Below are positions 1 through 7,792 of a stretch of 64,000 nt of DNA, piece after piece (positions within the stretch are counted from its first letter, which is position 1; every line of letters starts with the position of its first letter). The stretch lies in assembly GCF_010820565.1 (NCBI RefSeq), contig NZ_JAAIJQ010000014.1, forward strand, positions 1 through 64,000, in the 5' to 3' direction. The notes beneath the pieces are model-generated. The model was not told the DNA's origin, ran no database searches, and saw only the letters and a list, made by a program, of their open reading frames with translations. The position numbers and the translations under genes are program-made. This DNA comes from Thiorhodococcus minor. GTDB taxonomy: Bacteria; Pseudomonadota; Gammaproteobacteria; Chromatiales; Chromatiaceae.

Positions 1-892
1 GGGCTACTTCGGCGCCCAGCCCAGCGGTCCGGTGCTCGCGCGCGCCTCGATGCTCTATGACCTCGGCCATGAGCTGGTGGCCGATTTCCAACTGGCTGCC
101 TACTGTGTGAGCGAGCGCGAGCTGGCGATCGCTCATCTCGACGCGGCACGGCCTGAGGACCTGCTCCTCTACGACCGCGGCTACCCTGCGTTCTGGCTGA
201 TGGTGATGCACGCGGTGCGCGGCGTCGACTTCTGTATGCGCCTCACCCGCGACAGCTTCAGCGCCGCCGAAGCCTTCTGGGACAGCGATGCCCAGAGCAC
301 CATCGTCACCTTGACGGCCTCGCACGATCAGGCGCGTGACTGCCGCAATCAAGATCTCCCCACCGATCCCATCCGCGTGCGCCTGGTGCGCGTGCGCTTG
401 CCCGACGGCGAGACCGAGGTGCTGGCCACCTCGATTCTCGAGGAGGAACGCTTACCCGCACGCTTGTTCAAGGCGCTCTATCATCGCCGCTGGGGAGCGG
501 AGGAGAGCTATAAGCGCCAAAAACGCTGGGTGGAGATCGAGAATTTCTCTGGGCGCAGCGTGCTCGCCGTACAGCAAGACGTCCACGCCAAGATCCTCGC
601 CCTGAACCTCGCCAGCATGGTCAGAGGACTCGCCCAGGTGCTCGCGACCCGTCGCCACGCCGCGCGCAAGCATCCCTATCAGGTCCGCTGGACCAGCAGC
701 CTCTCGACCATGAAGCACACGCTTGTTCGGTTACTGATCGGCACCGTGCATCCTCCAACCACCCTGCTGACGCAGGCCGTCCTCGCGCTTTCCGATGCCG
801 TCGAGGCGGTACGGCCAGACCGACAATTTCCACGCCTCAATCCCGGCAAGCTCAAGCCCGGATTCCACCCGGCGTACTGCCGGGCGGCTTAA
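1..892 (+). CDS. IS4-family transposase, 5'-truncated by the window edge
   Basis: The reading frame is open from base 2, so the true start lies left of the window and the GTG at 32 is only the first internal start codon. About 296 residues remain. The IS4 signature Y(2)R(3)E(6)K is complete: Tyr encoded at 479, then Arg, Glu and Lys within YHRRWGAEESYKRQK. An upstream LYDRGYPAFW segment fits the second catalytic Asp of a DDE transposase. This enzyme would cut and move its own insertion sequence. The first catalytic Asp and the left end of the element are outside the window. The stop codon falls just inside the presumed right end (about 906), where the sequence switches to an IS3-type fragment. 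Confidence 0.85.
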   Translation, partial: GYFGAQPSGPVLARASMLYDLGHELVADFQLAAYCVSERELAIAHLDAARPEDLLLYDRGYPAFWLMVMHAVRGVDFCMRLTRDSFSAAEAFWDSDAQSTIVTLTASHDQARDCRNQDLPTDPIRVRLVRVRLPDGETEVLATSILEEERLPARLFKALYHRRWGAEESYKRQKRWVEIENFSGRSVLAVQQDVHAKILALNLASMVRGLAQVLATRRHAARKHPYQVRWTSSLSTMKHTLVRLLIGTVHPPTTLLTQAVLALSDAVEAVRPDRQFPRLNPGKLKPGFHPAYCRAA

Positions 893-905
893 GTCCATGG
901 CATTG

Positions 906-1013
906 GTCGAGCGCCCGCCCACGTCCGTCCATGCTGATGGCGATCCCACGCTCCAGGAGGACCTTGGTGAACGCCTCGCTGGTGAACTGCACCCCTTGAT
1001 CGCTGTTGAAGCG
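906..1013 (-). pseudogene. IS3-family transposase (OrfB) remnant
   Basis: Read on the minus strand, this stretch encodes the integrase-core segment NSDQGVQFTS, then LLERGIAISMDGRGRALD, which is the conserved region before the last catalytic Glu in IS3-family OrfB proteins (rve superfamily). The similarity stops abruptly after RALD at base 906, exactly where the IS4-type element ends, and it also stops upstream of the FNSDQG motif at about 1013. Only about 36 codons survive, with no start and no catalytic Glu, so this is a dead fragment, probably interrupted by the IS4 element. Confidence 0.7.
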
Positions 1014-1233
1014 TGGTCTACTTGAGTCTCGGAAGATTGGCAGTGCATTCCATTTTTTCCTTCTGCGAAGCTCAACGAACTGCATCGGCAACCGTCCTAG
1101 GGGCCTCGGAATATCTGAAGCCCAGGAATCAATCGTAGCCCCGACATGAGCACCCCGCCCCAAGCCTCGCGCCGTGGCTGGTTTCTTGCCTCCAAGGGCG
1201 CGCTGGTCCAATCGGACAACCCTTCACAATTCC
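1014..1233. other. stretch without a recognisable gene between the IS remnant and the HTH gene
   Basis: No open frame here has codon use or motifs that I can defend. It is bounded by the IS3 fragment on the left and the GTCA-n-TGAC palindrome pair on the right, so it may contain the promoter of the gene at 1281. Confidence 0.4.
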
Positions 1234-1268
1234 GTCAGTGACGCTAATCTCTAGATACCGTCACTGAC
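1234..1268 (+). promoter_or_regulatory. inverted repeat, probable operator of the HTH gene
   Basis: Two perfect 10-base arms, GTCAGTGACG (1234-1243) and CGTCACTGAC (1259-1268), are separated by 15 bases and end 12 bases before the ATG at 1281. Each arm is itself a palindrome of form GTCA-n-TGAC. The same motif recurs inside the gene (1394-1404) and as GTCA-GCG-TGAC after it (1777-1787). Position and symmetry suggest a binding site for the protein encoded at 1281, which would then repress itself; binding is inferred only. Confidence 0.5.
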
Positions 1269-1280
1269 AGGAATGCACCC

Positions 1281-1757
1281 ATGCCCGAGCCCAAGACCCG
1301 AGGCCGCAAGCCAACCGGAAACGCCCTGACCGGCGCCGAGCGCCAGCGTCGCTACATGGAGCGTCTGAAGGCTGGCGTCAATGTCGTCAATGTCGTCACT
1401 GACGCGAATCGAGCGGAGACCCTGGAACGGGAATTGGCCCAGGCGAAGCGGACGATTGCCCAGCTACAGCAGCAGCTCGGCGCCCGTGAGCACCTGATCG
1501 AGCAGATGACCCGCGACCAGCGCCTTGCCGATGAGGCGATGACGTCGACCTGCGAGCACCGCGACCAGCTCAGCCGGATTGTCGCCAAGCTGGAGGCCAG
1601 GCTGCGCGGGCAGGAAGGGGCGACCCGGCGAGCCGAGCGCGAGTGCAAGATTCTGGCACTGCGCTTGGCCGGCACGTCGACGCGCGGGATCGGGCGCGAG
1701 CTTGGGATCAGCGACAGCGCCGTGAGGAATGCGCTCCTGCGCCACGGCGTCGGATGA
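1281..1757 (+). CDS. small coiled-coil protein with C-terminal helix-turn-helix
   Basis: This 158-residue protein is not a family I can name. It starts with a basic segment (RGRKPTG, then AERQRRYMERLKAG, residues 7-34), continues with a long heptad-like, Gln/Glu-rich coiled coil (about 45-120, including AQLQQQLGAREHLIEQM), and ends with a compact helix-turn-helix (LAGTSTRGIGRELGISDSAV, about 130-150) like those at the C-terminus of site-specific recombinases and some phage regulators. It has no catalytic residues of a recombinase. The architecture suggests a dimeric DNA-binding regulator or partition-like protein of a mobile element. GTCA-n-TGAC palindromes lie upstream, inside and downstream of it, suggesting autoregulation. 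Confidence 0.7.
   Translation: MPEPKTRGRKPTGNALTGAERQRRYMERLKAGVNVVNVVTDANRAETLERELAQAKRTIAQLQQQLGAREHLIEQMTRDQRLADEAMTSTCEHRDQLSRIVAKLEARLRGQEGATRRAERECKILALRLAGTSTRGIGRELGISDSAVRNALLRHGVG
1394..1404 (+). promoter_or_regulatory. internal GTCA-n-TGAC palindrome
   Basis: CGTCACTGACG lies within the coding sequence of the HTH gene and continues as CGCGAATC, closely matching the upstream operator arm, which continues as CGCTAATC. It is the third copy of the same motif in 170 bases, which is hard to explain by coding constraint alone. Confidence 0.35.
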
Positions 1758-1773
1758 ACCGATCCGTCCGAAA

Positions 1774-1790
1774 CCCGTCAGCGTGACGGG
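1774..1790 (+). promoter_or_regulatory. CCCGTCA-GCG-TGACGGG palindrome between the two island genes
   Basis: A perfect 7-base inverted repeat with a 3-base centre lies 16 bases after the HTH gene stop and 34 bases before the ATG at 1825. It shares the GTCA/TGAC half-sites of the upstream operator, with a 3-base rather than 1-base centre. It could be an operator for the downstream gene or a short RNA hairpin. Confidence 0.4.
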
Positions 1791-1824
1791 ACATCTTCGG
1801 CACGACGCAGCAAGGAGCACGCCC

Positions 1825-2868
1825 ATGGGAGCCCGATACCTGTTTGCGCTGGATCTGATCGCCCCGTCTGCCCCGCCTAAGAAGGACTCGCAGCGCGACG
1901 TCGACCTAGTGCGGGCGGCAAACCTGGCGCTCCGGCGCCAGCATGCAGACATCGAAGACCACTTTCTGTTCTTGGTTTACGGGGCCTGCGATGAGGAGAC
2001 GGTCGCGCACTCTGTCCGCGCCTATGGCTTTCCGAACTGCGAGGTCCGCTTCGTCGGCGAAGATGAGGATCTGACGCCGACCGCGGACGACAGCATCGCC
2101 TTGAGCGGCGAATACGGCGAAGAGATCGGCTACGCCCTGGAGCAGTGGGTCGATAAGGCTCACCCGGGAGCCCTGCCCTTGGGGAGCATCCTCGCGCCCG
2201 ATCACAGCGCGCTCGCGGCATACCGCGAGATCGAGTGGTGGTGGATCGGCTGTGAAGGCACCGACAGCGAACGACCCTGGCCCTTCGACCCGGATCAACT
2301 CGGCGCCCTGCTGCCCGCAACGCACACGTCAAGAGCAGGCACCTGGCTGGAGATCCTCGCCTTAGGGCTCGCGCTTGAAGACGCCGACTTGGAGGAGCAG
2401 CCCTACGACAGGTTCATGGTTGTCGCAAAGGTGGCCGCGCTCTGCGAGTGGCTGCATGGGTTCGAGGCTGCAAGCGGGAACAGCTACAACCACTTCGAGC
2501 CCGAGGAAGCTGTCGCAAGGCTGGCGATGAGCCCGCTCTTCATCGGCTACGAAGCGGGCAAGGTCCTGCCCGATTCCGAGAGGAGCCTACCGGAGGAAGC
2601 AGAAACCGATGAGGAAGCACTGCGAAGCGCCGTGCTCGCAGTCACAGCGCAAGCGCGCTCTGGTGTCTTGTCGGCACTGGGTGTCTTCGGCGGGGATGGG
2701 CTGCTCTTCTGGACGCTCCATGCTTCCATCTGGCCGCGCTACGACTGCCGGCTCAGCGAGGCGATGGAGAATGTCCTCGGCCTATCGTCCGTCGACTATG
2801 GTGAGATCGCCGCACCGTGGCAGTTCGTCTACGACGGCTGGCACGAGAGCGCGGAAGGGGACTACTGA
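1825..2868 (+). CDS. unrecognised acidic protein of 347 residues
   Basis: I chose the ATG at 1825 because AAGGAG lies 7 bases upstream of it; an in-frame start at 1729 would overlap the preceding gene and run through the palindrome at 1774. The product is strongly acidic, with runs such as GEDEDLTP and EEAETDEE, and contains aromatic-rich patches (EIEWWWIGCEG, LLFWTLHASIWPRY). I see no signal peptide, membrane segment, nucleotide-binding motif or zinc ligand cluster, and do not recognise the family. It follows the HTH gene in the same orientation and probably belongs to the same accessory module beside tRNA-Asn. A role in defence, counter-defence or element maintenance is possible but unsupported. 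Confidence 0.75.
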   Translation: MGARYLFALDLIAPSAPPKKDSQRDVDLVRAANLALRRQHADIEDHFLFLVYGACDEETVAHSVRAYGFPNCEVRFVGEDEDLTPTADDSIALSGEYGEEIGYALEQWVDKAHPGALPLGSILAPDHSALAAYREIEWWWIGCEGTDSERPWPFDPDQLGALLPATHTSRAGTWLEILALGLALEDADLEEQPYDRFMVVAKVAALCEWLHGFEAASGNSYNHFEPEEAVARLAMSPLFIGYEAGKVLPDSERSLPEEAETDEEALRSAVLAVTAQARSGVLSALGVFGGDGLLFWTLHASIWPRYDCRLSEAMENVLGLSSVDYGEIAAPWQFVYDGWHESAEGDY

Positions 2869-2906
2869 AGCAAGCCCTGGTCTCTGAAGTCCCGCCGGCA
2901 CCCCTG

Positions 2907-2999
2907 CTGTCCCGGTTGTCCCGGTCCCAAAATGCCGACCGGGACAGCCTCTAGCCCAGTAGCCACAAGGGCGCGTCCCGGTTGTCCCGCCTGTCCCGG
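2907..2999. repeat. TGTCCCGG repeat cluster with a perfect 10-base inverted repeat
   Basis: TGTCCCGG or close variants occur at about 2908, 2918, 2974, 2983 and 2992, with an opposite copy at 2939. CTGTCCCGGT (2907-2916) and ACCGGGACAG (2938-2947) form a perfect 10-base inverted repeat. The cluster lies in DNA without a credible gene, between the last island gene and tRNA-Asn. Such arrays are typical of protein-binding sites in mobile elements (replication, excision or partition), but no binding protein is identifiable here. Confidence 0.5.
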
Positions 3000-3044
3000 C
3001 ATTCTTGAGCGTTGGCGAGATTTTTTCGGCCGCACGAGAGTATC

Positions 3045-3168
3045 GACACTTTCGACACCTAGCCAGATGGCGAATGGCGAAGTCCTCTCAGGCCCCAAGC
3101 ACCTGACTCGTTCAGTGGGTTTCTGCTGGCGCTGGAGGATCGAGGGAGGGTTTAGACACTTTCGACAC
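3045..3168 (+). repeat. two direct copies of GACACTTTCGACAC, 110 bases apart
   Basis: GACACTTTCGACAC occurs exactly at 3045-3058 and 3155-3168, and both copies are followed within about 20 bases by CGAATGG. The interval between them has no credible coding frame. Together with the TGTCCCGG cluster just upstream, this makes 2869-3337 a repeat-rich non-coding region at the inner edge of a tRNA-linked island, where a regulatory or replication function is plausible. Confidence 0.5.
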
Positions 3169-3301
3169 TCCGCCGAATGGGGAGATCGGGAAATCGAGGC
3201 GCCAGAGATCCGAACCATGGAGGTACGGCAAGCCACCAGAGACCGGCTAGACCCTGCCCAAACGGCTACCAAACGGCTACAAATCGGTCAGAAAGCACAA
3301 A

Positions 3302-3335
3302 GGGTCACAGACCGAAATCTGTAACCCATTGTTTT
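3302..3335 (+). terminator. hairpin followed by a T-rich tail, next to tRNA-Asn
   Basis: GGGTCACAGA (3302-3311) pairs with TCTGTAACCC (3318-3327) with one mismatch and a 6-base loop, followed by ATTGTTTTA. It looks like a rho-independent terminator reading rightwards, although no intact gene ends just upstream of it. It may be left from a lost integrase gene or belong to the attachment region of the island. Confidence 0.45.
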
Positions 3336-3337
3336 AT

Positions 3338-3413
3338 TGGCTCCCTGGGACGGGCTCGAACCGCCGACCTAGTGATTAACAGTCACCCGCTCTACCGACT
3401 GAGCTACCAGGGA
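3338..3413 (-). tRNA. tRNA-Asn (anticodon GTT)
   Basis: The minus strand folds into a complete cloverleaf: acceptor TCCCTGG (3407-3413) pairs with CCAGGGA (3342-3348), the anticodon loop is CTGTTAA with anticodon GTT, the T arm carries GGTTCGAGCC, and CCA is encoded at 3338-3340. The total is 76 bases. The 3' end faces the island at 1-3337, the usual side for integration by tyrosine recombinases. A good promoter lies just upstream (3430-3458). Confidence 0.95.
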
Positions 3414-3429
3414 ATGTCGTGAGCTGGGT

Positions 3430-3458
3430 ACTTTAGTCATCTAGGACTTTGGAGTCAA
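3430..3458 (-). promoter_or_regulatory. sigma-70 promoter of tRNA-Asn
   Basis: On the minus strand, TTGACT (3453-3458) and TAAAGT (3430-3435) are separated by exactly 17 bases, and the expected start point is about 10 bases before the tRNA 5' end. The -35 box is a 5/6 match to consensus and the -10 box 4/6. Confidence 0.7.
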
Positions 3459-3543
3459 GACCCCGAGCCGGGCCGCCGTGCACGACGGAAACGCGTCGAT
3501 CGGACCCTCGTCGACGAGGCCGAGCGCGCACCCGATACCAGAC

Positions 3544-4728
3544 TCAGCCGGCCACTTTGGCGATGCGATCCAGGGCCTGCTCGAGGCTCGCGCGACTGGT
3601 GGCGATGGAGATGCGCACATGCCCGCCAAGACCGAAGGCGGAGCCTGGGACCAATGCCACGCCGGCCTTCTCGATCAGGTATTCGGCCAGCTCGAGGTCG
3701 TTGCCGACGCCGTCCAGGCGGTCAATGAGGCCCTGGACCTTGGGGAAGACATAGAAGGTGCCGTCCGTCGGGATGCATTCGATACCCGGCATCTGATTGA
3801 GCCGCTCGACGACGTAGTCGTGGCGCTCCCTGAAGGCCTTGAGCATGTCGCCGATGCACGCCTGTGGACCTTCCAGCGCAGCTTGGGCGGCGACCTGGGA
3901 GATCGAGGTCGGGTTTGAGGTGCTTTGCGACTGCACCTTCTTCATCGCCTTGATGACCTCGGCGGGACCACCGGCATAGCCAATGCGCCAGCCGGTCATG
4001 GAGTAGGCCTTGGAGACGCCGTTGAGGACCATGATGCGCGGCATGAGGTCCGGGCAGGCGTTGGCGATGTTGACGAAGGGTGCGTCGGACCAGCGGATGT
4101 GCTCGTACATATCGTCCGTGGCGATCACGACCTTGGGATAATCGCGCAGCACCTCGCCGATCGCCTCCAGCTCCTCGCGCGTATAGGCCATGCCGGTCGG
4201 GTTGGAGGGGCTGTTGATGACGACCAGACGGGTCTTGTCGTTGAGCGCCCCCTTGAGCTGCGCGGGCGTGATCTTGAATGACTGCTCGGCACCGGCGTGC
4301 ACCAGCACGGGCGCGCCGCCCGCGAGCAAGACCATGTCCGGATAGGAGACCCAGAAGGGCGCTGGGATCACCACCTCGTCGCCGGGGTCCAGGATGGCCT
4401 GGGCGAGGTTGAAGAAGCTCTGCTTGCCGCCGCAGGAGACCAGGATCTGGTCGTCCTGATACTCCAGGCCGTTCTCGCGCTTGAATTTGTCGATAATGGC
4501 CTGCTTCAGCTCGGGGGTCCCGTCGACGGCGGTGTACTTGGTGAAGCCGGAGCGGATGGCCTCGATGGCCGCCGTCTTGATGTGCTCTGGCGTGTCGAAA
4601 TCAGGCTCCCCGGCGCCTAGCCCGATCACGTCCTTCCCGGCGGCGCGGAGCGCCTTGGCGCGGGCAGTGATCGCGAGGGTCGCGGATGGCTTGACGGCCT
4701 GGACGCGGGCGGCGAGTTTAATGGTCAT
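3544..4728 (-). CDS. aspartate aminotransferase (class I)
   Basis: This 394-residue PLP enzyme moves the amino group of aspartate to 2-oxoglutarate in the cytosol. The fold type I features are clear: GAGEPDFDTP near the N-terminus, INSPSNPTG at about 171-179, the PLP lysine Lys240 in NGVSKAYSMTGWRIGY, and the C-terminal HVRISIATS segment with the substrate-binding Arg. Length and motifs fit subgroup I-gamma aminotransferases of the AspC/AatA type, some of which also act on prephenate; the exact substrate cannot be read from sequence. It diverges from uvrB across 152 bases. Confidence 0.9.
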   Translation of the reverse strand: MTIKLAARVQAVKPSATLAITARAKALRAAGKDVIGLGAGEPDFDTPEHIKTAAIEAIRSGFTKYTAVDGTPELKQAIIDKFKRENGLEYQDDQILVSCGGKQSFFNLAQAILDPGDEVVIPAPFWVSYPDMVLLAGGAPVLVHAGAEQSFKITPAQLKGALNDKTRLVVINSPSNPTGMAYTREELEAIGEVLRDYPKVVIATDDMYEHIRWSDAPFVNIANACPDLMPRIMVLNGVSKAYSMTGWRIGYAGGPAEVIKAMKKVQSQSTSNPTSISQVAAQAALEGPQACIGDMLKAFRERHDYVVERLNQMPGIECIPTDGTFYVFPKVQGLIDRLDGVGNDLELAEYLIEKAGVALVPGSAFGLGGHVRISIATSRASLEQALDRIAKVAG

Positions 4729-4880
4729 CGGCGGATGTCTCTGGGTTCCTGCTGTGGCTGGATTCGTTGCGTGCGGCTCCCAATAATAGCGAATCGACCA
4801 AGTCCCGGCACGCGGATTGACGGACCCCCGGGCGGCGCTATCAAGCCCCTCTCACAGCTTACCCAATTCCAGGATTCGCC

Positions 4881-6890
4881 ATGTCTTCCAGGCCTTTTCA
4901 GCTCGTCTCCAAGTTCGCCCCGGCGGGCGACCAGCCGGAGGCGATCCGTCGCCTAGTGGAGGGACTCCAGGACGGCGAGGCCGCGCTCACGCTGCTCGGC
5001 GTGACCGGCTCCGGCAAAACCTTCAGCATCGCCAACGTCATCGACCAGCTCCAGCGCCCCACCTTGGTGCTGGCGCCCAACAAGACGCTGGCGGCCCAGC
5101 TCTACGGCGAGATGCGCGACTTCTTCCCGCACAACGCGGTGGAATACTTCGTTTCCTACTACGACTACTACCAGCCCGAGGCCTACGTCCCTGCCACGGA
5201 TACCTATATCGAGAAGGACGCCTCCATCAACGAGCACATCGAGCAGATGCGCCTGTCGGCCACCAAGGCGCTGCTGGAGCGCAAGGACGTCATCATCGTC
5301 GCGACCGTCTCATCCATCTACGGCCTGGGCGATCCGGACGCCTATCTGAAGATGGTGCTGCTGCTCAAGCGCGGCGACATCATCGACCAGCGCGCCATCC
5401 TGCGACGGCTGGCCGAGCTGCAGTACAAGCGCAACGAGATCGAGCTCCAGCGCGGCACCTACCGGGTGCGCGGCGATGTCATCGACATCTATCCGGCGGA
5501 ATCCGACGACGAGGCGGTGCGGGTGGAGCTGTTCGACGACGAGATCGAGTCCCTTGCGCTCTTCGACCCCCTGACCGGCGAGGTGCTGCGCAAGGTGCCG
5601 CGCTACACGGTCTTTCCCAAGACGCACTATGCCACCCCACGCGAGATCATCGTGAAGGCCGTCGATAAGATCAAAGTCGAGCTGAAGGAGCGCCTGGACT
5701 GGCTGCGCGACAACGACAAGCTGGTCGAGGCGCAGCGGCTCGAGCAGCGCACCCTCTTCGACATGGAGATGATGCTCGAGGTCGGCTATTGCTCCGGCAT
5801 CGAGAACTACAGCCGCTATCTCTCGGGGCGCGGCCCGGGCGAGCCGCCGCCGACGCTCTACGACTATCTGCCGGCGGATGCCATGGTGGTGATCGACGAG
5901 AGCCATGTGACCGTGCCCCAGCTCGGCGGCATGTATCGCGGCGACCGTTCGCGCAAGGAGAACCTGGTCGAGTACGGCTTCCGCCTGCCCTCGGCGCTGG
6001 ACAACCGCCCGCTGCGCTTCGAGGAGTTCCAGGCACGCCAGCCGCAGACCATCTATGTCTCGGCGACACCGCGCCAGTTCGAGATCGAGCACTCGGGCGC
6101 GGTCATCGAGCAGGTCGTGCGGCCCACTGGACTGATCGATCCCGAGCTAGAGGTCCGCCCTGCACTCAGCCAGGTGGACGACCTGCTCTCCGAGATCGGG
6201 CTGCGCGTGAGCGCCGAGGAGCGCGTGCTGGTAACCACCCTGACCAAGCGCATGGCGGAGGATCTGACGGATTATCTGAACGATCACGGCGTCAAGGTGC
6301 GCTATCTGCATTCGGACATCGACACCGTGGAGCGCGTCGAGATCATCCGCGACCTGCGGCTCGGGGAGTTCGACGTCCTGGTCGGGATCAACCTGCTGCG
6401 CGAGGGGCTGGACATGCCCGAGGTCTCGCTGGTCGCCGTGCTAGACGCCGACAAGGAGGGCTTCCTGCGCTCGACCGACTCGCTCATCCAGACGATCGGC
6501 CGCGCCGCCCGCAACGTCAACGGCAAGGCCATCCTCTACGCCGACACCATCACAGGCTCCATGCAGCGCGCGATCGAGGAGAGCGAGCGGCGCCGTACCA
6601 AGCAGATCGCCGCGAACGCGGCCAACGGCGTCACCCCGCAGACCATCCGCAAGGCGGTCGCGGACATCATGGAGGGCGCCACGCCGGGGGCACCCATGAA
6701 GGCGCGGCAGTATGCCAAGGTGGCGGAGGAGGTCGCCGAGTACGCCAATCTCACGCCCCAGCAGATGGCGAAACGGCTCAAGGCACTGGAGAAAGAGATG
6801 TATCAACACGCGAAAGACTTGGAGTTCGAGAAGGCCGCTGCGGTGCGCGACCAGATTCGCGAGCTCCAGGGCCGGGGCCTGGCGGCTTGA
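4881..6890 (+). CDS. uvrB: excinuclease ABC subunit B
   Basis: UvrB verifies damage in nucleotide excision repair, receiving DNA from UvrA and recruiting UvrC. The 669-residue protein has the Walker A motif GVTGSGKT (40-47), the damage-probing beta-hairpin with [12 protein letters not shown] (93-104), a DEAD-type VVIDESH (about 336), helicase motifs near [13 protein letters not shown], and a C-terminal UVR/UvrC-binding coiled coil ([14 protein letters not shown], about 645). The ATG is preceded by AGGA. I found no convincing LexA box in the 152 bases upstream. The stop codon overlaps the start of the next gene. Confidence 0.97.
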   Translation: MSSRPFQLVSKFAPAGDQPEAIRRLVEGLQDGEAALTLLGVTGSGKTFSIANVIDQLQRPTLVLAPNKTLAAQLYGEMRDFFPHNAVEYFVSYYDYYQPEAYVPATDTYIEKDASINEHIEQMRLSATKALLERKDVIIVATVSSIYGLGDPDAYLKMVLLLKRGDIIDQRAILRRLAELQYKRNEIELQRGTYRVRGDVIDIYPAESDDEAVRVELFDDEIESLALFDPLTGEVLRKVPRYTVFPKTHYATPREIIVKAVDKIKVELKERLDWLRDNDKLVEAQRLEQRTLFDMEMMLEVGYCSGIENYSRYLSGRGPGEPPPTLYDYLPADAMVVIDESHVTVPQLGGMYRGDRSRKENLVEYGFRLPSALDNRPLRFEEFQARQPQTIYVSATPRQFEIEHSGAVIEQVVRPTGLIDPELEVRPALSQVDDLLSEIGLRVSAEERVLVTTLTKRMAEDLTDYLNDHGVKVRYLHSDIDTVERVEIIRDLRLGEFDVLVGINLLREGLDMPEVSLVAVLDADKEGFLRSTDSLIQTIGRAARNVNGKAILYADTITGSMQRAIEESERRRTKQIAANAANGVTPQTIRKAVADIMEGATPGAPMKARQYAKVAEEVAEYANLTPQQMAKRLKALEKEMYQHAKDLEFEKAAAVRDQIRELQGRGLAA

Positions 6891-7705
6891 GGTTCGGCGT
6901 CAGCCCAAGGCTGCTGCCCTTTCAGCTCGCCGTCCTGCTCGCGGCCGCCTGTACGGGCGTCAGCTGCGGTCAGCCGTCCGGCTCCTGGACGACCGCGCGC
7001 CCCGTCCACGGCTACCGCGTCGTCGCCAGCTATCCGCATGACCCGGACGCCTTCACGCAGGGCCTGGCGATCCGCGACGGTCAGCTCTACGAAGGCACGG
7101 GCACCTACGGCGCGTCCGTCGTCCGACGCGTCGAGCTGACGACTGGTCGTGTCCTGCAAGAGACCCGGCTGGCGCCGGAGCTCTTCGGTGAAGGGATCAC
7201 CCTGTGGGATGACCACGTCGTCCAGATCACCTGGCGGAACCACCAGGGGCTGATCTATCGGCGCGCAGATCTAACCCAGGCGGGCAGCTTCGCGCTCCCC
7301 TGGGAGGGCTGGGGCCTCACCCACGACGGCGCTCACTGGATCGCCAGCGACGGAACCGAGGTCCTGCGCTTCCTAGACCCGGAGACACAGGAGGTCGTCA
7401 AGCGTCTGCAGGTGCTCGACGAGACCCATCCGGTCCGCTACCTCAACGAGCTGGAATATGTCCGCGGAGAGATCTGGGCCAACATCTGGCACAGCGACCT
7501 GATCGCCCGCATCCACCCCGACACGGGCCAGGTCAACAGCTATGTCGACCTGCGCGGGCTCAGGCCTGGGATCGACTCCAAGAAGTCCCAGCAGGTGCTC
7601 AACGGCATCGCCTACGATGCCGATGCGGACCGGCTCTTCGTCACCGGCAAGAACTGGCCGACCCTCTATGAGATCGAGGTCTTGCCGGCAAGTACGGGTA
7701 AATAG
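6887..7705 (+). CDS. glutaminyl-peptide cyclotransferase (glutamine cyclotransferase)
   Basis: The product resembles the plant/bacterial-type glutamine cyclotransferase, a beta-propeller enzyme that converts N-terminal Gln to pyroglutamate. Supporting segments are [47 protein letters not shown] and [10 protein letters not shown], all family hallmarks. No ATG is available; the TTG at 6887 overlaps the uvrB TGA (TTGA), implying translational coupling, and gives 272 residues beginning with a hydrophobic export signal and a possible lipobox (LAAAC). The enzyme is therefore probably periplasmic or membrane-anchored. Its coupling to a DNA repair gene has no obvious functional logic. Confidence 0.85.
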   Translation: MRFGVSPRLLPFQLAVLLAAACTGVSCGQPSGSWTTARPVHGYRVVASYPHDPDAFTQGLAIRDGQLYEGTGTYGASVVRRVELTTGRVLQETRLAPELFGEGITLWDDHVVQITWRNHQGLIYRRADLTQAGSFALPWEGWGLTHDGAHWIASDGTEVLRFLDPETQEVVKRLQVLDETHPVRYLNELEYVRGEIWANIWHSDLIARIHPDTGQVNSYVDLRGLRPGIDSKKSQQVLNGIAYDADADRLFVTGKNWPTLYEIEVLPASTGK

Positions 7706-7752
7706 CGCCAGGCGTTTGCACCGAGCACCTGCGACTTGGCGCCCCTGGGCGT

Positions 7753-7792
7753 GTCGACCTCCAGGTCAACAGCTGTCGGCCTGGAGGCCGAC
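7753..7792. terminator. 13-base inverted repeat between convergent genes
   Basis: GTCGACCTCCAGG (7753-7765) and CCTGGAGGCCGAC (7780-7792) pair over 13 bases with one wobble and a 14-base loop. The hairpin sits between the cyclotransferase stop (7705) and the tail of the convergent isomerase gene, which it overlaps. There is no T-run, so a classic rho-independent terminator is uncertain. Confidence 0.35.

Noticed and set aside
2869-3337. CRISPR array
   Set aside because: The repeats are short (8-14 bases), irregularly spaced and partly inverted, with no repeat-spacer regularity or cas genes.
3177-3422. 81-residue frame ending in a GRARTADLVINSHP-like tail
   Set aside because: Its C-terminal part is a translation of the antisense strand of tRNA-Asn, a well-known spurious annotation.
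4729-4880. LexA box upstream of uvrB
   Set aside because: I looked for CTGT-N8-ACAG in the gap and found no match with both halves, so SOS control is not supported by sequence.
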